A stretch of DNA of 64,000 nt, taken from contig NZ_CP040058.1 of assembly GCF_005280655.1 (NCBI RefSeq), positions 1,774,001-1,838,000 of the forward strand. The letters run 5' to 3'. Shown here piece after piece: positions 26,397 through 35,586 of this stretch. The notes beneath the pieces are model-generated. The model did no database searches, was not told the DNA's origin, and worked only from the letters and a program-made list of their open reading frames with translations. Position numbers and translations under genes: made by a program. Each line of letters starts with the position of its first letter. Within the stretch, counting starts at the first letter, position 1. This DNA is from Anaerostipes rhamnosivorans. Lineage in GTDB: Bacteria > Bacillota > Clostridia > Lachnospirales > Lachnospiraceae.

Positions 26397-26434
26397 TATG
26401 ACGTTTATAGACATATAGTCATATAAACTGTAAA
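26397..26434 (-). promoter_or_regulatory. ABC operon promoter with TATGAC-N15-GTCATA operator
   Basis: Operator arms TATGAC (26397-26402) and GTCATA (26418-26423), 15 bases apart. Minus-strand -35 TTTACA (26429-26434), 17-base spacer, -10 TCTATA (26406-26411), so bound repressor would cover the -10. The same operator occurs at the two other promoters of this island. Confidence 0.7.
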
Positions 26435-26478
26435 AAATTTGTTTGGCTACCTGCCTGTCAAATAACCAAACAAAATTG

Positions 26479-27066
26479 TTACTCTGCTACTACTTGCTGA
26501 ATAATACCATTCACTAAAAGATTTTGTATCATATTCAGTTCTTCGTCCTCTTTGAATTGTTCCAAACAGGATAAAACAGAATACAGAGATTTTATGATAA
26601 CCGTATGCGGAACCAAAAATACAACTCCTAAATCTTCCAGTATCTCCAATATACGAATATCACTGTACATATGATTTTCAAAAATATCTGACGATATTTT
26701 TCTTTGCAGATAGTCCATTAAAGATAAATCAATCTGTGAAAGAATAGGCGAAGTAATCACCCCCGTTAAACTTAGCATAATAACGTCCTTTGCTAAATCT
26801 CTTTGGTTCTTATACTTTTTCTTTTTAATGGTTGTTTCTATACTTGTAAATAACTCTTTTTGTAAGCGAAAATTGATTTCAACATATAGATGTTCTTTAC
26901 TGGGATAAAAAGCATAGAAAGAACCTTTTGATATGTTTACAGCAGCTACTAAATCATCAACTGTTACTTTTTTTAAGCCGTGTAATGCAAACAGCTTTTC
27001 TCCCTCTATCAAAAGTTTACTGTTTATGATTTCTTTTTCTTGTTCCGTAAATCGTGGCAAACTCAT
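26479..27066 (-). CDS. TetR-family transcriptional regulator
   Basis: 195-residue repressor. The helix-turn-helix is at about 28-60 (VTVDDLVAAVNISKGSFYAFYPSKEHL), unmistakably TetR; the remainder is an alpha-helical ligand/dimer domain. It sits divergently in function but on the same strand between the ABC operon and the hydrolase gene. The identical 27-bp inverted repeat at its own promoter and at both neighbours makes it the likely regulator of all three. Ligand unknown. Confidence 0.93.
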   Translation of the reverse strand: MSLPRFTEQEKEIINSKLLIEGEKLFALHGLKKVTVDDLVAAVNISKGSFYAFYPSKEHLYVEINFRLQKELFTSIETTIKKKKYKNQRDLAKDVIMLSLTGVITSPILSQIDLSLMDYLQRKISSDIFENHMYSDIRILEILEDLGVVFLVPHTVIIKSLYSVLSCLEQFKEDEELNMIQNLLVNGIIQQVVAE

Positions 27067-27074
27067 GGCCTCCT

Positions 27075-27133
27075 TATGACTAAAATATTTGCATCGTCAT
27101 AAAAAGTATAACATTTTCTGATTATATAATCAA
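27075..27133 (-). promoter_or_regulatory. tetR promoter with TATGAC-N15-GTCATA operator
   Basis: Operator arms 27075-27080 and 27096-27101 (extended to TTATGAC/GTCATAA), 15 bases apart. -35 TTGATT (27128-27133), 17-base spacer, -10 TATACT (27105-27110), operator just downstream of the -10. Confidence 0.75.
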
Positions 27134-27137
27134 TATG

Positions 27138-27995
27138 CTATCCAAGATATTTATGCAAGGTAGCTTCCAATGCGTTTATTGTAGTGTCCGTGTCCTCATT
27201 AAAAATCATGTGACGATTAAGCTCTAAAGTAAGTAATTCCTTTTGCGGTACATGAATTAAATCAAATACTTTGTTGGTATAATCAAGGCTAAAAAGCGGA
27301 TCGCCTTTGGCAGTAATTAAAATAACAGGACACTGTATAGCCCCATTCTCCAGGCACGATAAGTCAGCATTAAATAAGCTGGCGACAAATCTTAAAGGAT
27401 AATAAGGTAAAAGCATAGGGTCATTTAAGCAATCTTGTTTTGCCTGTTCACTATAAAATACTCTGTCATAGTCTAAATAAGCGTCTCCTGGAACCTTGTA
27501 GTTAGGCAGCAATTTTCCACCTACACGAAAGCCCCACTGTATCAGCCCCATAAAACGGTGTGACCATGCGGGATATTTTGTTAAGCTCATAGTTTCTTTT
27601 AATGTAGTTAGCATGATATTATGTGGAAAAACGGCTTTTAACCTTGTGTCCCTACCCGCCGCCATTGCAGCTAAAATCCCACCTTGACTGGAACCCATGA
27701 CAGCTATGTTTTCACCGAATTTTTCTATTCCGTAAGTTGTTGCGTCATATACATTATGCAACATATCTTCCATTGTATAATTTTTTTTGAGTTTAGGGCT
27801 TTTTCCGTGTGAAAGATAGTGAACACCTATTATATTAAATCCTCTTTCACTCAATCCACATAGAAAATTCTCATACATGAGAGGGTGTGACATAGTACCC
27901 GGCAAAAAAACAATGGTAGGACTACTTCTTTCTGTATACCAAATAGAAAGTGTTATCGGAACATTATTTGAAGCAATGTTAACTTCTTTATACAT
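27138..27995 (-). CDS. Alpha/beta hydrolase
   Basis: 285-residue serine hydrolase fold. Oxyanion turn FLPGTMSHP near residue 33; nucleophile elbow GSSQGG near residue 103; acid Asp in TAKGDPLFS; catalytic His in LNRHMIF near the C-terminus. No signal peptide. Lies behind its own copy of the TetR operator, so it is probably induced together with the ABC exporter, which suggests a detoxifying esterase. Substrate unknown. Confidence 0.88.
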   Translation of the reverse strand: MYKEVNIASNNVPITLSIWYTERSSPTIVFLPGTMSHPLMYENFLCGLSERGFNIIGVHYLSHGKSPKLKKNYTMEDMLHNVYDATTYGIEKFGENIAVMGSSQGGILAAMAAGRDTRLKAVFPHNIMLTTLKETMSLTKYPAWSHRFMGLIQWGFRVGGKLLPNYKVPGDAYLDYDRVFYSEQAKQDCLNDPMLLPYYPLRFVASLFNADLSCLENGAIQCPVILITAKGDPLFSLDYTNKVFDLIHVPQKELLTLELNRHMIFNEDTDTTINALEATLHKYLG

Positions 27996-28010
27996 ACCTT
28001 ATAACTCCTA

Positions 28011-28065
28011 TATGACCGATTTGATTTTATAGTCATATCATAACTTATTGCAAGCAGAAAGTCAA
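28011..28065 (-). promoter_or_regulatory. Hydrolase promoter with TATGAC-N15-GTCATA operator
   Basis: Operator arms TATGAC (28011-28016) and GTCATA (28032-28037), 15 bases apart. -35 TTGACT (28060-28065), 17-base spacer, -10 TATGAT (28037-28042). The operator follows the -10 directly. Confidence 0.75.
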
Positions 28066-28083
28066 TAGCTATAAATATATGAT

Positions 28084-28521
28084 TTATGGTAAATTGTAAA
28101 GAAAAATTTCATTGCTTAAAATACAATGAAATCTCAAGGTTGTTGTTTTTCCAGCTTCAACCTTTAAGGAATATACTGTTGTATCAACCTTAAAACCCAA
28201 AGGTGCAGACAGTTCTTTAATATATACAATAGTAGCTTTTACCTCCACAACGCTCGTATTTCCGCTTTCATCAGTCGTAAGGGTGGCAAGCTGTTTTGTG
28301 CAGTCCTTATCAGAAGAGACACCATAGGTTCTACCAGCGATAGAGTAATTTCCGTTAACGTCTGTAATGCTGGTATTACTGGAAGTCTTTTGCAGTTTCG
28401 CATTTCCTACATTCAGTTTCGCCCAGAATTGTCCTAATTCCTGCCCCTCGCCAGAGTAGATATAACCGCTACATTCATGGCGTTCTTTATTTTCTTTGAC
28501 AAAGACCAATCGAACCGTCAT
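28084..28521 (-). pseudogene. Cna-B/SpaA surface-protein fragment fused to a transposase fragment
   Basis: 145-codon mosaic. Residues 1-15 (VRLVFVKENKERHE) resemble the core of DDE transposases of the IS4 group. Residues 17-35 and on (SGYIYSGEGQELGQFWAKL, then LNVGNAKLQKTSSNT and GNYSIAGRTYGVSSDKDCTK) are one Cna-B/SpaA beta-domain of the repetitive surface proteins carried by conjugative elements, breaking off after VEAGKTTTLRF. Just upstream a good ribosome site and ATG-AAA-AAG run straight into TAA. No signal peptide or LPXTG. Remnant of the far end of the island; unlikely to be functional. Confidence 0.6.
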
Positions 28522-28680
28522 TCATTACTTTTTCATAATTCTAATGCTCCTTTCATTTTGGGTAATAAAATAGCTGTCCAATAAGAACAGCTGGAAATAG
28601 AAGCGGATAATCAGATTTGTATTGCGTTTTTATAAAAAAATGACATATTTTTCAAAAATTTAATGATGCACTAGACAAAA

Positions 28681-28711
28681 GAAAGTCCGTGAGAATATTC
28701 CACGGACTTTC
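28681..28711 (-). terminator. Terminator after the cytidylate-kinase-like gene
   Basis: Perfect 11-bp stem (28681-28691/28701-28711) with a 9-base loop and TTTTGTC downstream on the minus strand. Confidence 0.8.
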
Positions 28712-28759
28712 TTAGATGATAAATGATTGGAAAATGTACAGATCATAAAATATTTCTGA

Positions 28760-29380
28760 TCACTTCTCTTTTTCTGCGATGACCTGTTTGAGCAGATCCA
28801 CGGTCTGGTCAATGCCTAAAAGACTGCTGTTGATACAGAAATCGTAGGCTTTGGCATCGCCCCATTTGTTTGAGCTGTAATAATTATAATAGCTGGCCCT
28901 CTGTTTATCCTTCTTTAGAAGAGCTTCCTTGCTTTTGGCTTTCGGGATTTCATATACTTCTTCAATCCGTTTGATCCGATCTTCAAAAGGAGCGTGGATA
29001 AAAATACTCAGGCAGTTATCAAAATCCTCCAGTGCATAGTCGGCACATCTTCCGACAAAAACACATGGACCTTTGCTGGCTATGTCCTTGATGGTGTCAA
29101 ATGCGGCCAGAAATACTTTGTGGTTCAGCGGAAGGTCAAAGGAATTGGCGTTATATCCTAAAGAATATGGGTCCATGACAAGGGAATATAAAAAGCTCGT
29201 GGTCGGCTTCTCATCAAAGCTTTCAAATATCTCCTCACAGATTCCGCTTTCCTTTGCTGCGACTTTTAATAACTCCCCGTCATAAAAAGGAATATTCAGA
29301 TCCTCTGCAAGCTTTTTCCCTATCAAATGCCCGCCGCTTCCGTACTGTCTTTCAATCGTAATAATCGTCTTTGTAGCCAT
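28760..29380 (-). CDS. Cytidylate kinase-like family protein
   Basis: 206-residue P-loop kinase-like protein. Walker-A-like GSGGHLIGKKLAEDL at about residues 12-26 and a nucleotide-binding CFVFVGRCADYAL-type strand near residue 97. Family AAA_26/cytidylate-kinase-like; true Cmk motifs for CMP binding are not complete, so the substrate is uncertain. The ATG at 29378-29380 with GGGAG upstream is preferred to an ATG 25 codons earlier. Between ribF and the island; not part of the ribF unit. Confidence 0.85.
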   Translation of the reverse strand: MATKTIITIERQYGSGGHLIGKKLAEDLNIPFYDGELLKVAAKESGICEEIFESFDEKPTTSFLYSLVMDPYSLGYNANSFDLPLNHKVFLAAFDTIKDIASKGPCVFVGRCADYALEDFDNCLSIFIHAPFEDRIKRIEEVYEIPKAKSKEALLKKDKQRASYYNYYSSNKWGDAKAYDFCINSSLLGIDQTVDLLKQVIAEKEK

Positions 29381-29487
29381 ATGAACCGCTCCCTTCTTTT
29401 CAGTAACTTCATTTAAGTTACATCCATTATACCGCATCTTGGGAAAAAAGTACACCCAGGGGCGTACCGTATTTTATACGGTTTCTA

Positions 29488-30420
29488 CTACATAAGACCT
29501 TCTTTTTTTATCCATTCCCTGGCAAAATCAGCATCTTCTTTCATCTGTTTTGACAGACGCTCCAATGAATCAAACTTCATTTCCGGACGCTTAAAACAGA
29601 GAAGCTCCACAGAAATAGGTTTGTGATAAATATTCTTATCAAAATCCAGGATATAGGTTTCCACACCCATATGTTTCTTGCCTTCAATAGTAGGTTTTAC
29701 TCCAATGTTGCTGATGCCATAATAGACCTGGTCTCTGATGGTGATTCTGGAAACGTAGACTCCGTTGGGCGGAAGCAGTTTTTCAGGATTCGGGATCTGA
29801 TTAGCGGTGGGAATTCCCAGAACATCCTTGCCCATATGGTTTCCCTTTACAACAGGACCGTAGACGAGAAACGGGGAGGTAAGAAGGCGGTTGGCTTCTT
29901 CAATCCTGGCTTCTTTAAGCAGACTGCGGACACGGCTGCTGGAGACAATGCCGCCGTTTAATTCCAGCTTTGGAATCACGATCAGTTTAAAATCATACTC
30001 TCTCTGCATTTCCTGTAAGAGTTCCACGTTGCCCTGGCGTTTATAACCAAAGCCGCAGTCATCCCCTACCACTAGAATCTTCATTCCGACCTTTTTGATC
30101 AGTATTTCAGTGACAAAATCCCTGGGGGAGAGCTTGGAGAATTCCTTTGTAAAAGGATGTTCAATCAGGACATCCAGTCCTTTTTTTGCAAGTAAACGTT
30201 CTTTTTCCTCTTTTGAATAAATCATATGATAGTTTTCTGACTTCAGGGTATTGACTGGGGGACGGTCAAAAGAAAAGACAACCGTTTGATATCCCTGTTT
30301 TTTGTATTTCAACAGCTCGTCAAAAATAAGCTGATGTCCTTTGTGCAGTCCGTCGAATTTTCCAAGCGCTACCACAGAGTTATGAAATTGAAAGTTCTCC
30401 GTTTGATGTATGTATTCCAT
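29488..30420 (-). CDS. ribF: Bifunctional riboflavin kinase / FAD synthetase
   Basis: Converts riboflavin to FMN and FMN to FAD in the cytoplasm. 310 residues. The N-terminal adenylyltransferase (1-180) has the nucleotidyl-transferase motif GKFDGLHKGHQ and GGIVSSSRVR. The C-terminal riboflavin kinase (about 185-305) has GNHMGKDVLGIPTAN and PNGVYV. Start at 30418-30420 behind AAAGGAG; the 31-codon extension in the truB gene is rejected. Last gene of the nusA-infB operon, 10 bases after truB. Confidence 0.96.
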   Translation of the reverse strand: MEYIHQTENFQFHNSVVALGKFDGLHKGHQLIFDELLKYKKQGYQTVVFSFDRPPVNTLKSENYHMIYSKEEKERLLAKKGLDVLIEHPFTKEFSKLSPRDFVTEILIKKVGMKILVVGDDCGFGYKRQGNVELLQEMQREYDFKLIVIPKLELNGGIVSSSRVRSLLKEARIEEANRLLTSPFLVYGPVVKGNHMGKDVLGIPTANQIPNPEKLLPPNGVYVSRITIRDQVYYGISNIGVKPTIEGKKHMGVETYILDFDKNIYHKPISVELLCFKRPEMKFDSLERLSKQMKEDADFAREWIKKEGLM

Positions 30421-30430
30421 AGTGCTCCTT

Positions 30431-31321
30431 TCAGTAAAATATTTTATCCGGAAAGTACATGCTCTTTTGGTCTTTCCAGTCATAAATCCCGATGAAATGG
30501 CCGTCTTCATCATAGATTTTAAGACGCTGTTCTGTGCCTACAGGCATTGTAAAGCAATCCTTTTTCAGCGGATTTCCATTATACAAAATCTTGGCATGCT
30601 GTTTTTTCACTGTGCGTTCAGGAAGATCTGAAAATATCTGGTCCGGAGGAATGACCGCCTCCATGATCCTGTTCTCCCTCATGAGTTCTTCGATCTCTTC
30701 CAGTGTATGGCTGCCTGACTTATAAAAACCACTGGCAGCGGTGCGCTCCAGTGCAGTCATGCAGGCTCCGCATCCAAGCTTTTCCCCTATATCGCGTCCG
30801 AGACTGCGGATATAGGTGCCTTTGCTGCAGACCACAGTCATGTGGATATCCGGAAGATCAATCCTCAAATCGTTGATCTCAAAAATGGTGACAGGGCGTG
30901 TCTTACGCTCGATCACCCTGCCTTCTCTGGCAAGCTCATACAGCTTTTTACCGCCCACTTTCAGGGCAGAATACATTGGCGGCACCTGCTCATAGTCTCC
31001 TACAAACGAGAATACAGCGTCCTCAACCTGTTTTTCGGAAATATTGACTTCTGACTCTTCAGTGACTGTCCCCCATATGTCTTCGGTGTCTGTTTTTAAT
31101 CCGAGCCGGAACGACGCCCGGTACTCTTTTTTTTTGTCGGTGAGCATGTCGCAGAGCTTTGTTGCTTTGCCCAGACAGACGGGAAGCACACCGGTGGCCT
31201 GCGGATCCAGGGTACCGGTGTGTCCTATTTTCTTTTGTTTTATGATGCCTCTGAGCTTGGCCACCACATCGTGGGAGGTAAAGCCGGGTTCTTTGTATAC
31301 ATTTAAGATACCATTTATCAT
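30431..31321 (-). CDS. truB: tRNA pseudouridine(55) synthase
   Basis: Isomerises U55 in the T-loop of tRNAs. 296 residues. The catalytic Asp is in HTGTLDPQATGVLPVCLG; YSALKVGGKKLYELAREG and CSKGTYIRSLGRDIG are family motifs; a short PUA-like C-terminal domain follows. A GTG two codons upstream falls inside the AGAGGTG ribosome site, so the ATG at 31319-31321 is chosen. Confidence 0.96.
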   Translation of the reverse strand: MINGILNVYKEPGFTSHDVVAKLRGIIKQKKIGHTGTLDPQATGVLPVCLGKATKLCDMLTDKKKEYRASFRLGLKTDTEDIWGTVTEESEVNISEKQVEDAVFSFVGDYEQVPPMYSALKVGGKKLYELAREGRVIERKTRPVTIFEINDLRIDLPDIHMTVVCSKGTYIRSLGRDIGEKLGCGACMTALERTAASGFYKSGSHTLEEIEELMRENRIMEAVIPPDQIFSDLPERTVKKQHAKILYNGNPLKKDCFTMPVGTEQRLKIYDEDGHFIGIYDWKDQKSMYFPDKIFY

Positions 31322-31329
31322 AAGCACCT

Positions 31330-32274
31330 CTATAATTGTTTTTGGATTCTTGAAAGAACGGTATCGGTCACCTTAGCAAGATCCGCTTTCATGCTGAAGC
31401 CGGCGGCACGGACATGTCCTCCGCCCTTAAATTCTTCAGAGATAGCAGCCACGTTTACCTTTCCGTTGGAACGCATGCTGACTTTATATGTGTCAGCATC
31501 CAGTGCGTATAAAAAGACTGCGGCCTCCACGCCTTTTGTGACTCTGAGCTGATCGATGATACCGTTGGTATCTCCAGAACCAGCTTCCAGCTGCTTCATC
31601 TCTTCGCCTGTAAGATAAGAAAGGATGACCTGTCCGTCTTCATACAGACAGCTGTTTAATAAAGCCTGTCCAAGAACCCTGTTCTGGGTAAATGTCTTTT
31701 GGTAAAATGTCTCGTCGATCACTTTGGAAGTGTTAATCCCCTTGGAAATTAGATCTCCTGCATACTCCATGGTCTGTTTTGTCGTATTAGAATGTTTGAA
31801 TACACCGGTGTCATGTACAATACCGGTGTAAAGACAGTAAGCACAATCCAGCGAAATATGTTCAGGATCGAACAATTCATATAGCACTTCGCAGGTGGCG
31901 CTGGCCTGGGGTTTTAAAATATATTCCTGTCCTATACCCTTGCTGCTGATATGATGATCGATACAAAACGTCTTAGCAGCATGTTCATACATGGAGATAA
32001 AAGGTTCGATCCGATCCAGTGAGCTGCAGTCCAAAACAAAAAACAAGTCATATCGGACCGCTTCTGCCTCTTGTCTGATAGAATCTGCGCCGGAAAGAAA
32101 CTGGAATTCCGGTGCGGGTAATTCAAGATAAACAGCGACAGTTTTTCCGGGGAAATTATCTAAAATGTACTGCCGAAGCCCCAGACAGCTCCCAATGCAG
32201 TCACCGTCCGGATGGATATGGCCGGTGATGGCAATGGAATCTGCAGCTTCGATGGATGATATGAATTCATTCAT
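31330..32274 (-). CDS. nrnA: Bifunctional oligoribonuclease / PAP phosphatase (DHH family)
   Basis: 314-residue DHH-DHHA1 phosphoesterase that degrades short RNA oligomers and hydrolyses 3'-phosphoadenosine 5'-phosphate. Motif I HPDGDCIGS, the VLDCSS motif, and DHH in FCIDHHIS; the DHHA1 domain ends in FKGGGHVRAAGFSM. Sits between rbfA and truB, its usual place in Firmicutes. Confidence 0.95.
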   Translation of the reverse strand: MNEFISSIEAADSIAITGHIHPDGDCIGSCLGLRQYILDNFPGKTVAVYLELPAPEFQFLSGADSIRQEAEAVRYDLFFVLDCSSLDRIEPFISMYEHAAKTFCIDHHISSKGIGQEYILKPQASATCEVLYELFDPEHISLDCAYCLYTGIVHDTGVFKHSNTTKQTMEYAGDLISKGINTSKVIDETFYQKTFTQNRVLGQALLNSCLYEDGQVILSYLTGEEMKQLEAGSGDTNGIIDQLRVTKGVEAAVFLYALDADTYKVSMRSNGKVNVAAISEEFKGGGHVRAAGFSMKADLAKVTDTVLSRIQKQL

Positions 32275-32285
32275 GATCGCTTCTC

Positions 32286-32636
32286 CTATTTGTTCAGTTC
32301 GTCAATCTTTTTTGACATTTCCACTCCGTATTCAATGGAATCATCCAAAACAAAAGTGATTTCCGGGGTATTCCTGAGATTGATGGAATGGGCCAGTTCT
32401 CTTCGGATATAGCCGACAGCGCTGTTAAGGCCTGCTAGTGTATCGTCCTTTGCTTTTTGGTCACCGAGGACACTGATATAGGCTTTGCACTGTTTCAAGT
32501 CGGAAGTGACCACGGCATCCACCACGGAAGTCATAGGCGCGATGCGTGGATCTTTGATCTCCCGGCTGATGATGCGGCTTAACTCCCGCTGTACTTCCCC
32601 ATTGATTCTAGTATTCTTAATGCTGTTCTTTCTCAT
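32286..32636 (-). CDS. rbfA: 30S ribosome-binding factor RbfA
   Basis: 116 residues, KH-like fold. Binds the 30S subunit late in assembly and helps 16S 5'-end processing. Opens MRKNSIKNTRINGEVQRELS with a conserved VTSDLKQCKAYISVLG stretch. GGAGGG precedes the ATG. Typical length and position behind infB. Confidence 0.95.
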   Translation of the reverse strand: MRKNSIKNTRINGEVQRELSRIISREIKDPRIAPMTSVVDAVVTSDLKQCKAYISVLGDQKAKDDTLAGLNSAVGYIRRELAHSINLRNTPEITFVLDDSIEYGVEMSKKIDELNK

Positions 32637-32659
32637 TGTTTCCCTCCTGTCAAGAAGGC

Positions 32660-34981
32660 TTATCTAGGGATCTCTTCCATAATATAGGCTTCAATCTGAT
32701 CGCCTTCCTTGATATCATTATAATTTTCAAGTACAAGTCCGCATTCAAATCCGGTCTTGACTTCTTTTACGTCGTCGTTAAAACGCTTAATAGATCCAAA
32801 CTCACCCTCGTGCAGAACAACGCCGTCGCGGATCAGTCTTGCAGTGCTTCCTCTCTGGATCACACCGTCCAGGATATAAGAACCTGCAATGGTTCCCACA
32901 CCGGATGCCTTGAATGTCTGGCGTACCTCGGCATGGCCGATGACCTTCTCTACATACTCCGGCTCCAGCATACCCTTCATGGCTGCCTCGATATCTTCAA
33001 TGGCATTGTAGATGACACGGTATAACCTGAGATCTACTTTTTCGCCCTCAGCGGCATCCTTTGCGGCAGGGTCCGGACGCACGTTGAATCCAATGATGAT
33101 GGCGTTGGATGCAGATGCAAGCATAACGTCAGATTCTGTGATGGCACCGACTCCGCCGTGGATGACCTTGACTGCGACTTCCTCATTGGAAAGCTTGGAA
33201 AGGCTCTGTTTTACAGCCTCCACAGATCCCTGAACATCCGCTTTTACAATAATATTCAGATCTTTTACGCTTCCCGCCTGGATCTGGTCAAACAGATCAT
33301 CCAGTGACAGCTGTGATTTTGTCTCAGAGAGCATTTTCTCACGGCCGTATGCAATAAACTTCTCTGCAGTGGATCTGGCTTCTTTTTCATTTTCCATTGC
33401 CATGCAGACTTCACCTGCAAACGGCACTTCGCTCAATCCAAGGATTTCCACAGGAGTTGACGGTCCTGCAACTTTGACACGTTTTCCCTTGTCATCGATC
33501 ATAGCTCGGACTTTTCCGTGAGCGCTTCCCACCGCAATAGCATCTCCAACGTGAAGGGTACCCTTCTGTACCAGTACAGTTGCCACAGGACCACGTCCCT
33601 TGTCAAGCTCAGCCTCGATGACGATTCCTCTCGCTTTACGATTTGGATTTGCTTTTAACTCCAGCACTTCCGCGGTAAGGGAGATCATATCTAAGAGATC
33701 GTCGATTCCCTCTTTGCTGTGTGCGGATACCGGACAGAAAATGGTTGTTCCGCCCCAGTCCTCAGGGATCAGTTCGTATTCTGTCAGTTCCTGTTTTACA
33801 CGCTCAATGTTGGCGCTCTCTTTATCAATTTTATTGATGGCTACGATGATCTCAACACCTGCTGCTTTTGCATGGTTGATCGCCTCGATGGTCTGTGGCA
33901 TAACACCGTCGTCCGCAGCCACAACAAGGATCGCGATATCGGTAGACTGTGCACCTCTCATACGCATGGATGTGAAAGCCTCATGTCCAGGTGTATCCAG
34001 GAAGGTGATAGTTCCACTTTCCGTCTGTACCGTATAAGCACCGATATGCTGTGTGATCCCGCCTGCTTCACCAGCGGTGACACGGGCAGAACGGATGGCA
34101 TCCAAAAGGGATGTTTTACCATGGTCAACGTGTCCCATAACGCACACAACCGGAGGTCTGGTCACAAGATCTTTTGTATCTTCTTCGTCATCATCCTTTA
34201 ATAGTTCTTCAATGACATCCACGGTTTCTTCTAATTCCACGATACGGTCATACTCTAAAGCGATCTCTTCTGCACGTTCAAAATCCAATTCCGTGTTGAG
34301 GTTCACAAGGCCGCCGCCGGAGATCAGAAGCTTTTTGATGATGTCATTTGCAGGAATATGGATCGCCTCCGCAAACTCTTTTAATGTCAGGATCTCAGGA
34401 ATCTTTACTGGTTCACTTGGATCATATTCCGGTTTCTTGACCGGATCCGGCTTGATGAAAGCTCCCGGTCCTGTCTTTTTCTTCTTCTGGGTATTTTGAT
34501 TTTTATTGTTGAACTTATTGTTTCTGTTCTTTTTGTTGTTTTTGTTAAACTTATTGTTTTTATTCTTCCCATTCTGTCCGTTATTATTATTGGAGAATTT
34601 CTGTGAATTCTGAGGATTTTCTTTTTTCAGGACCTTCTTTTGGCCTCCCTGATTCTGGCTGCCGTCTTTATCCTTCAGCTGTCCCTCCGGTTTTTTGCCG
34701 CCACGGTTCTGGTTATTCTGACTGTTCTGAGGTCTCTGCTGTCCTCTGTTCCTCTGCTGGTTTCTGGATTTGTCCTGACGGTTATCCGGTCGGTTTTCTT
34801 TTTTGGCCGGTTTCTCTTCTTTTTTTGCTCCAAGGGCCTTTTCAATGACCGCTACCTGGGCATCTTCCACCGTGCTCATATGGTTCTTTACTTCGATATT
34901 GTTTTTCTTTAATATTTCAATGATCTCTTTACTTTGTTTGTTATATTTTTTAGCTATCTCATGGACTCTAGGTTTTCCCAT
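32660..34981 (-). CDS. infB: Translation initiation factor IF-2
   Basis: GTPase that places fMet-tRNA in the ribosomal P site. 773 residues: short IF2_N helix domain, a long Asn/Lys/Gln/Gly-rich disordered linker (about 55-180), a second IF2_N domain, the G domain with [13 protein letters not shown] (G1), DTPGHEAF (G3) and NKID (G4), then domains II-IV. The ATG at 34979-34981 follows GGAGGTGCAATCT; the GTG five codons earlier lies in the ribosome site. Confidence 0.97.
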   Translation of the reverse strand: MGKPRVHEIAKKYNKQSKEIIEILKKNNIEVKNHMSTVEDAQVAVIEKALGAKKEEKPAKKENRPDNRQDKSRNQQRNRGQQRPQNSQNNQNRGGKKPEGQLKDKDGSQNQGGQKKVLKKENPQNSQKFSNNNNGQNGKNKNNKFNKNNKKNRNNKFNNKNQNTQKKKKTGPGAFIKPDPVKKPEYDPSEPVKIPEILTLKEFAEAIHIPANDIIKKLLISGGGLVNLNTELDFERAEEIALEYDRIVELEETVDVIEELLKDDDEEDTKDLVTRPPVVCVMGHVDHGKTSLLDAIRSARVTAGEAGGITQHIGAYTVQTESGTITFLDTPGHEAFTSMRMRGAQSTDIAILVVAADDGVMPQTIEAINHAKAAGVEIIVAINKIDKESANIERVKQELTEYELIPEDWGGTTIFCPVSAHSKEGIDDLLDMISLTAEVLELKANPNRKARGIVIEAELDKGRGPVATVLVQKGTLHVGDAIAVGSAHGKVRAMIDDKGKRVKVAGPSTPVEILGLSEVPFAGEVCMAMENEKEARSTAEKFIAYGREKMLSETKSQLSLDDLFDQIQAGSVKDLNIIVKADVQGSVEAVKQSLSKLSNEEVAVKVIHGGVGAITESDVMLASASNAIIIGFNVRPDPAAKDAAEGEKVDLRLYRVIYNAIEDIEAAMKGMLEPEYVEKVIGHAEVRQTFKASGVGTIAGSYILDGVIQRGSTARLIRDGVVLHEGEFGSIKRFNDDVKEVKTGFECGLVLENYNDIKEGDQIEAYIMEEIPR

Positions 34982-34995
34982 AGATTGCACCTCCA

Positions 34996-35310
34996 CTATT
35001 CATTCTGACTGTTTTCTAGTTTCCCGCGAATGGCCTTTGCAAATCCTTGATCTTCCACAGCTACCGCCGCCCGGAATTCTTTTCCGATGGCGTGGCCCAG
35101 TTCGCTTCTATCGCTGAAAAAATACAGCGGCACATGATAATATTCGCACATATTCTGATACATTTTTTTCGTATTGCCGGAAGCATCATTGGCCGCAAGG
35201 ACCAGGCATGCATGGCCGGACTTCACAGACTTTTCCACTGCAAATTCACCGCTGACCAGATTTCTTGACCTGGCCGCAAGCCCGAGCAGAGACAAGACTT
35301 TATGATTCAA
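34996..35310 (-). CDS. L7Ae/L30e-like ribosomal RNA-binding protein
   Basis: 104-residue L7Ae/L30e/S12e/Gadd45 fold protein, known as YlxQ in Bacillus and conserved between ylxR and infB. It binds kink-turn-like RNA; a ribosomal or RNase P association has been proposed. Starts with TTG (35308-35310) behind GGAGATGATAGATC and overlaps the end of ylxR by 11 bases. Confidence 0.88.
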   Translation of the reverse strand: MNHKVLSLLGLAARSRNLVSGEFAVEKSVKSGHACLVLAANDASGNTKKMYQNMCEYYHVPLYFFSDRSELGHAIGKEFRAAVAVEDQGFAKAIRGKLENSQNE

Positions 35311-35569
35311 GATCTATCATCTCCTTTTCCAGTGCGTCATAGACTTCCTCGGAGATCGATGTCTTAAATGAGCGGTCAAGCCCCTTGGACTTTCTGGCCT
35401 TTTTCAGACAGTCTAATGACCGGCAGATATAGGCTCCTCGCCCGTTGGATTTGCCTGTGGGGTCGATAAAAATATCTCCTTCTTTCGGCTTTACTACTCT
35501 TACAAGATCCTTCTTTGCTTTTGATTCCTGGCATCCAATGCACTTTCTCATGGGCATCTTTTTGTTCAT
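35300..35569 (-). CDS. YlxR family RNA-binding protein (RnpM-like)
   Basis: 89 residues, with the family opening MRKCIGCQESKAKKDLVRVV and GKSNGRGAYICRSLDCLKKA. Contains the two CxxC-like cysteine sites typical of the family. Recent work links YlxR to RNase P modulation in Bacillus; I rely on that for function. In the operon directly after nusA. Confidence 0.92.
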   Translation of the reverse strand: MNKKMPMRKCIGCQESKAKKDLVRVVKPKEGDIFIDPTGKSNGRGAYICRSLDCLKKARKSKGLDRSFKTSISEEVYDALEKEMIDLES

Positions 35570-35586
35570 ACGATCACATCCTATTT

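Noticed and set aside
29466..29484. Small hairpin after ribF
   Set aside because: ACCGTAT/ATACGGT has no U-run after it on the minus strand, so I did not call a terminator.
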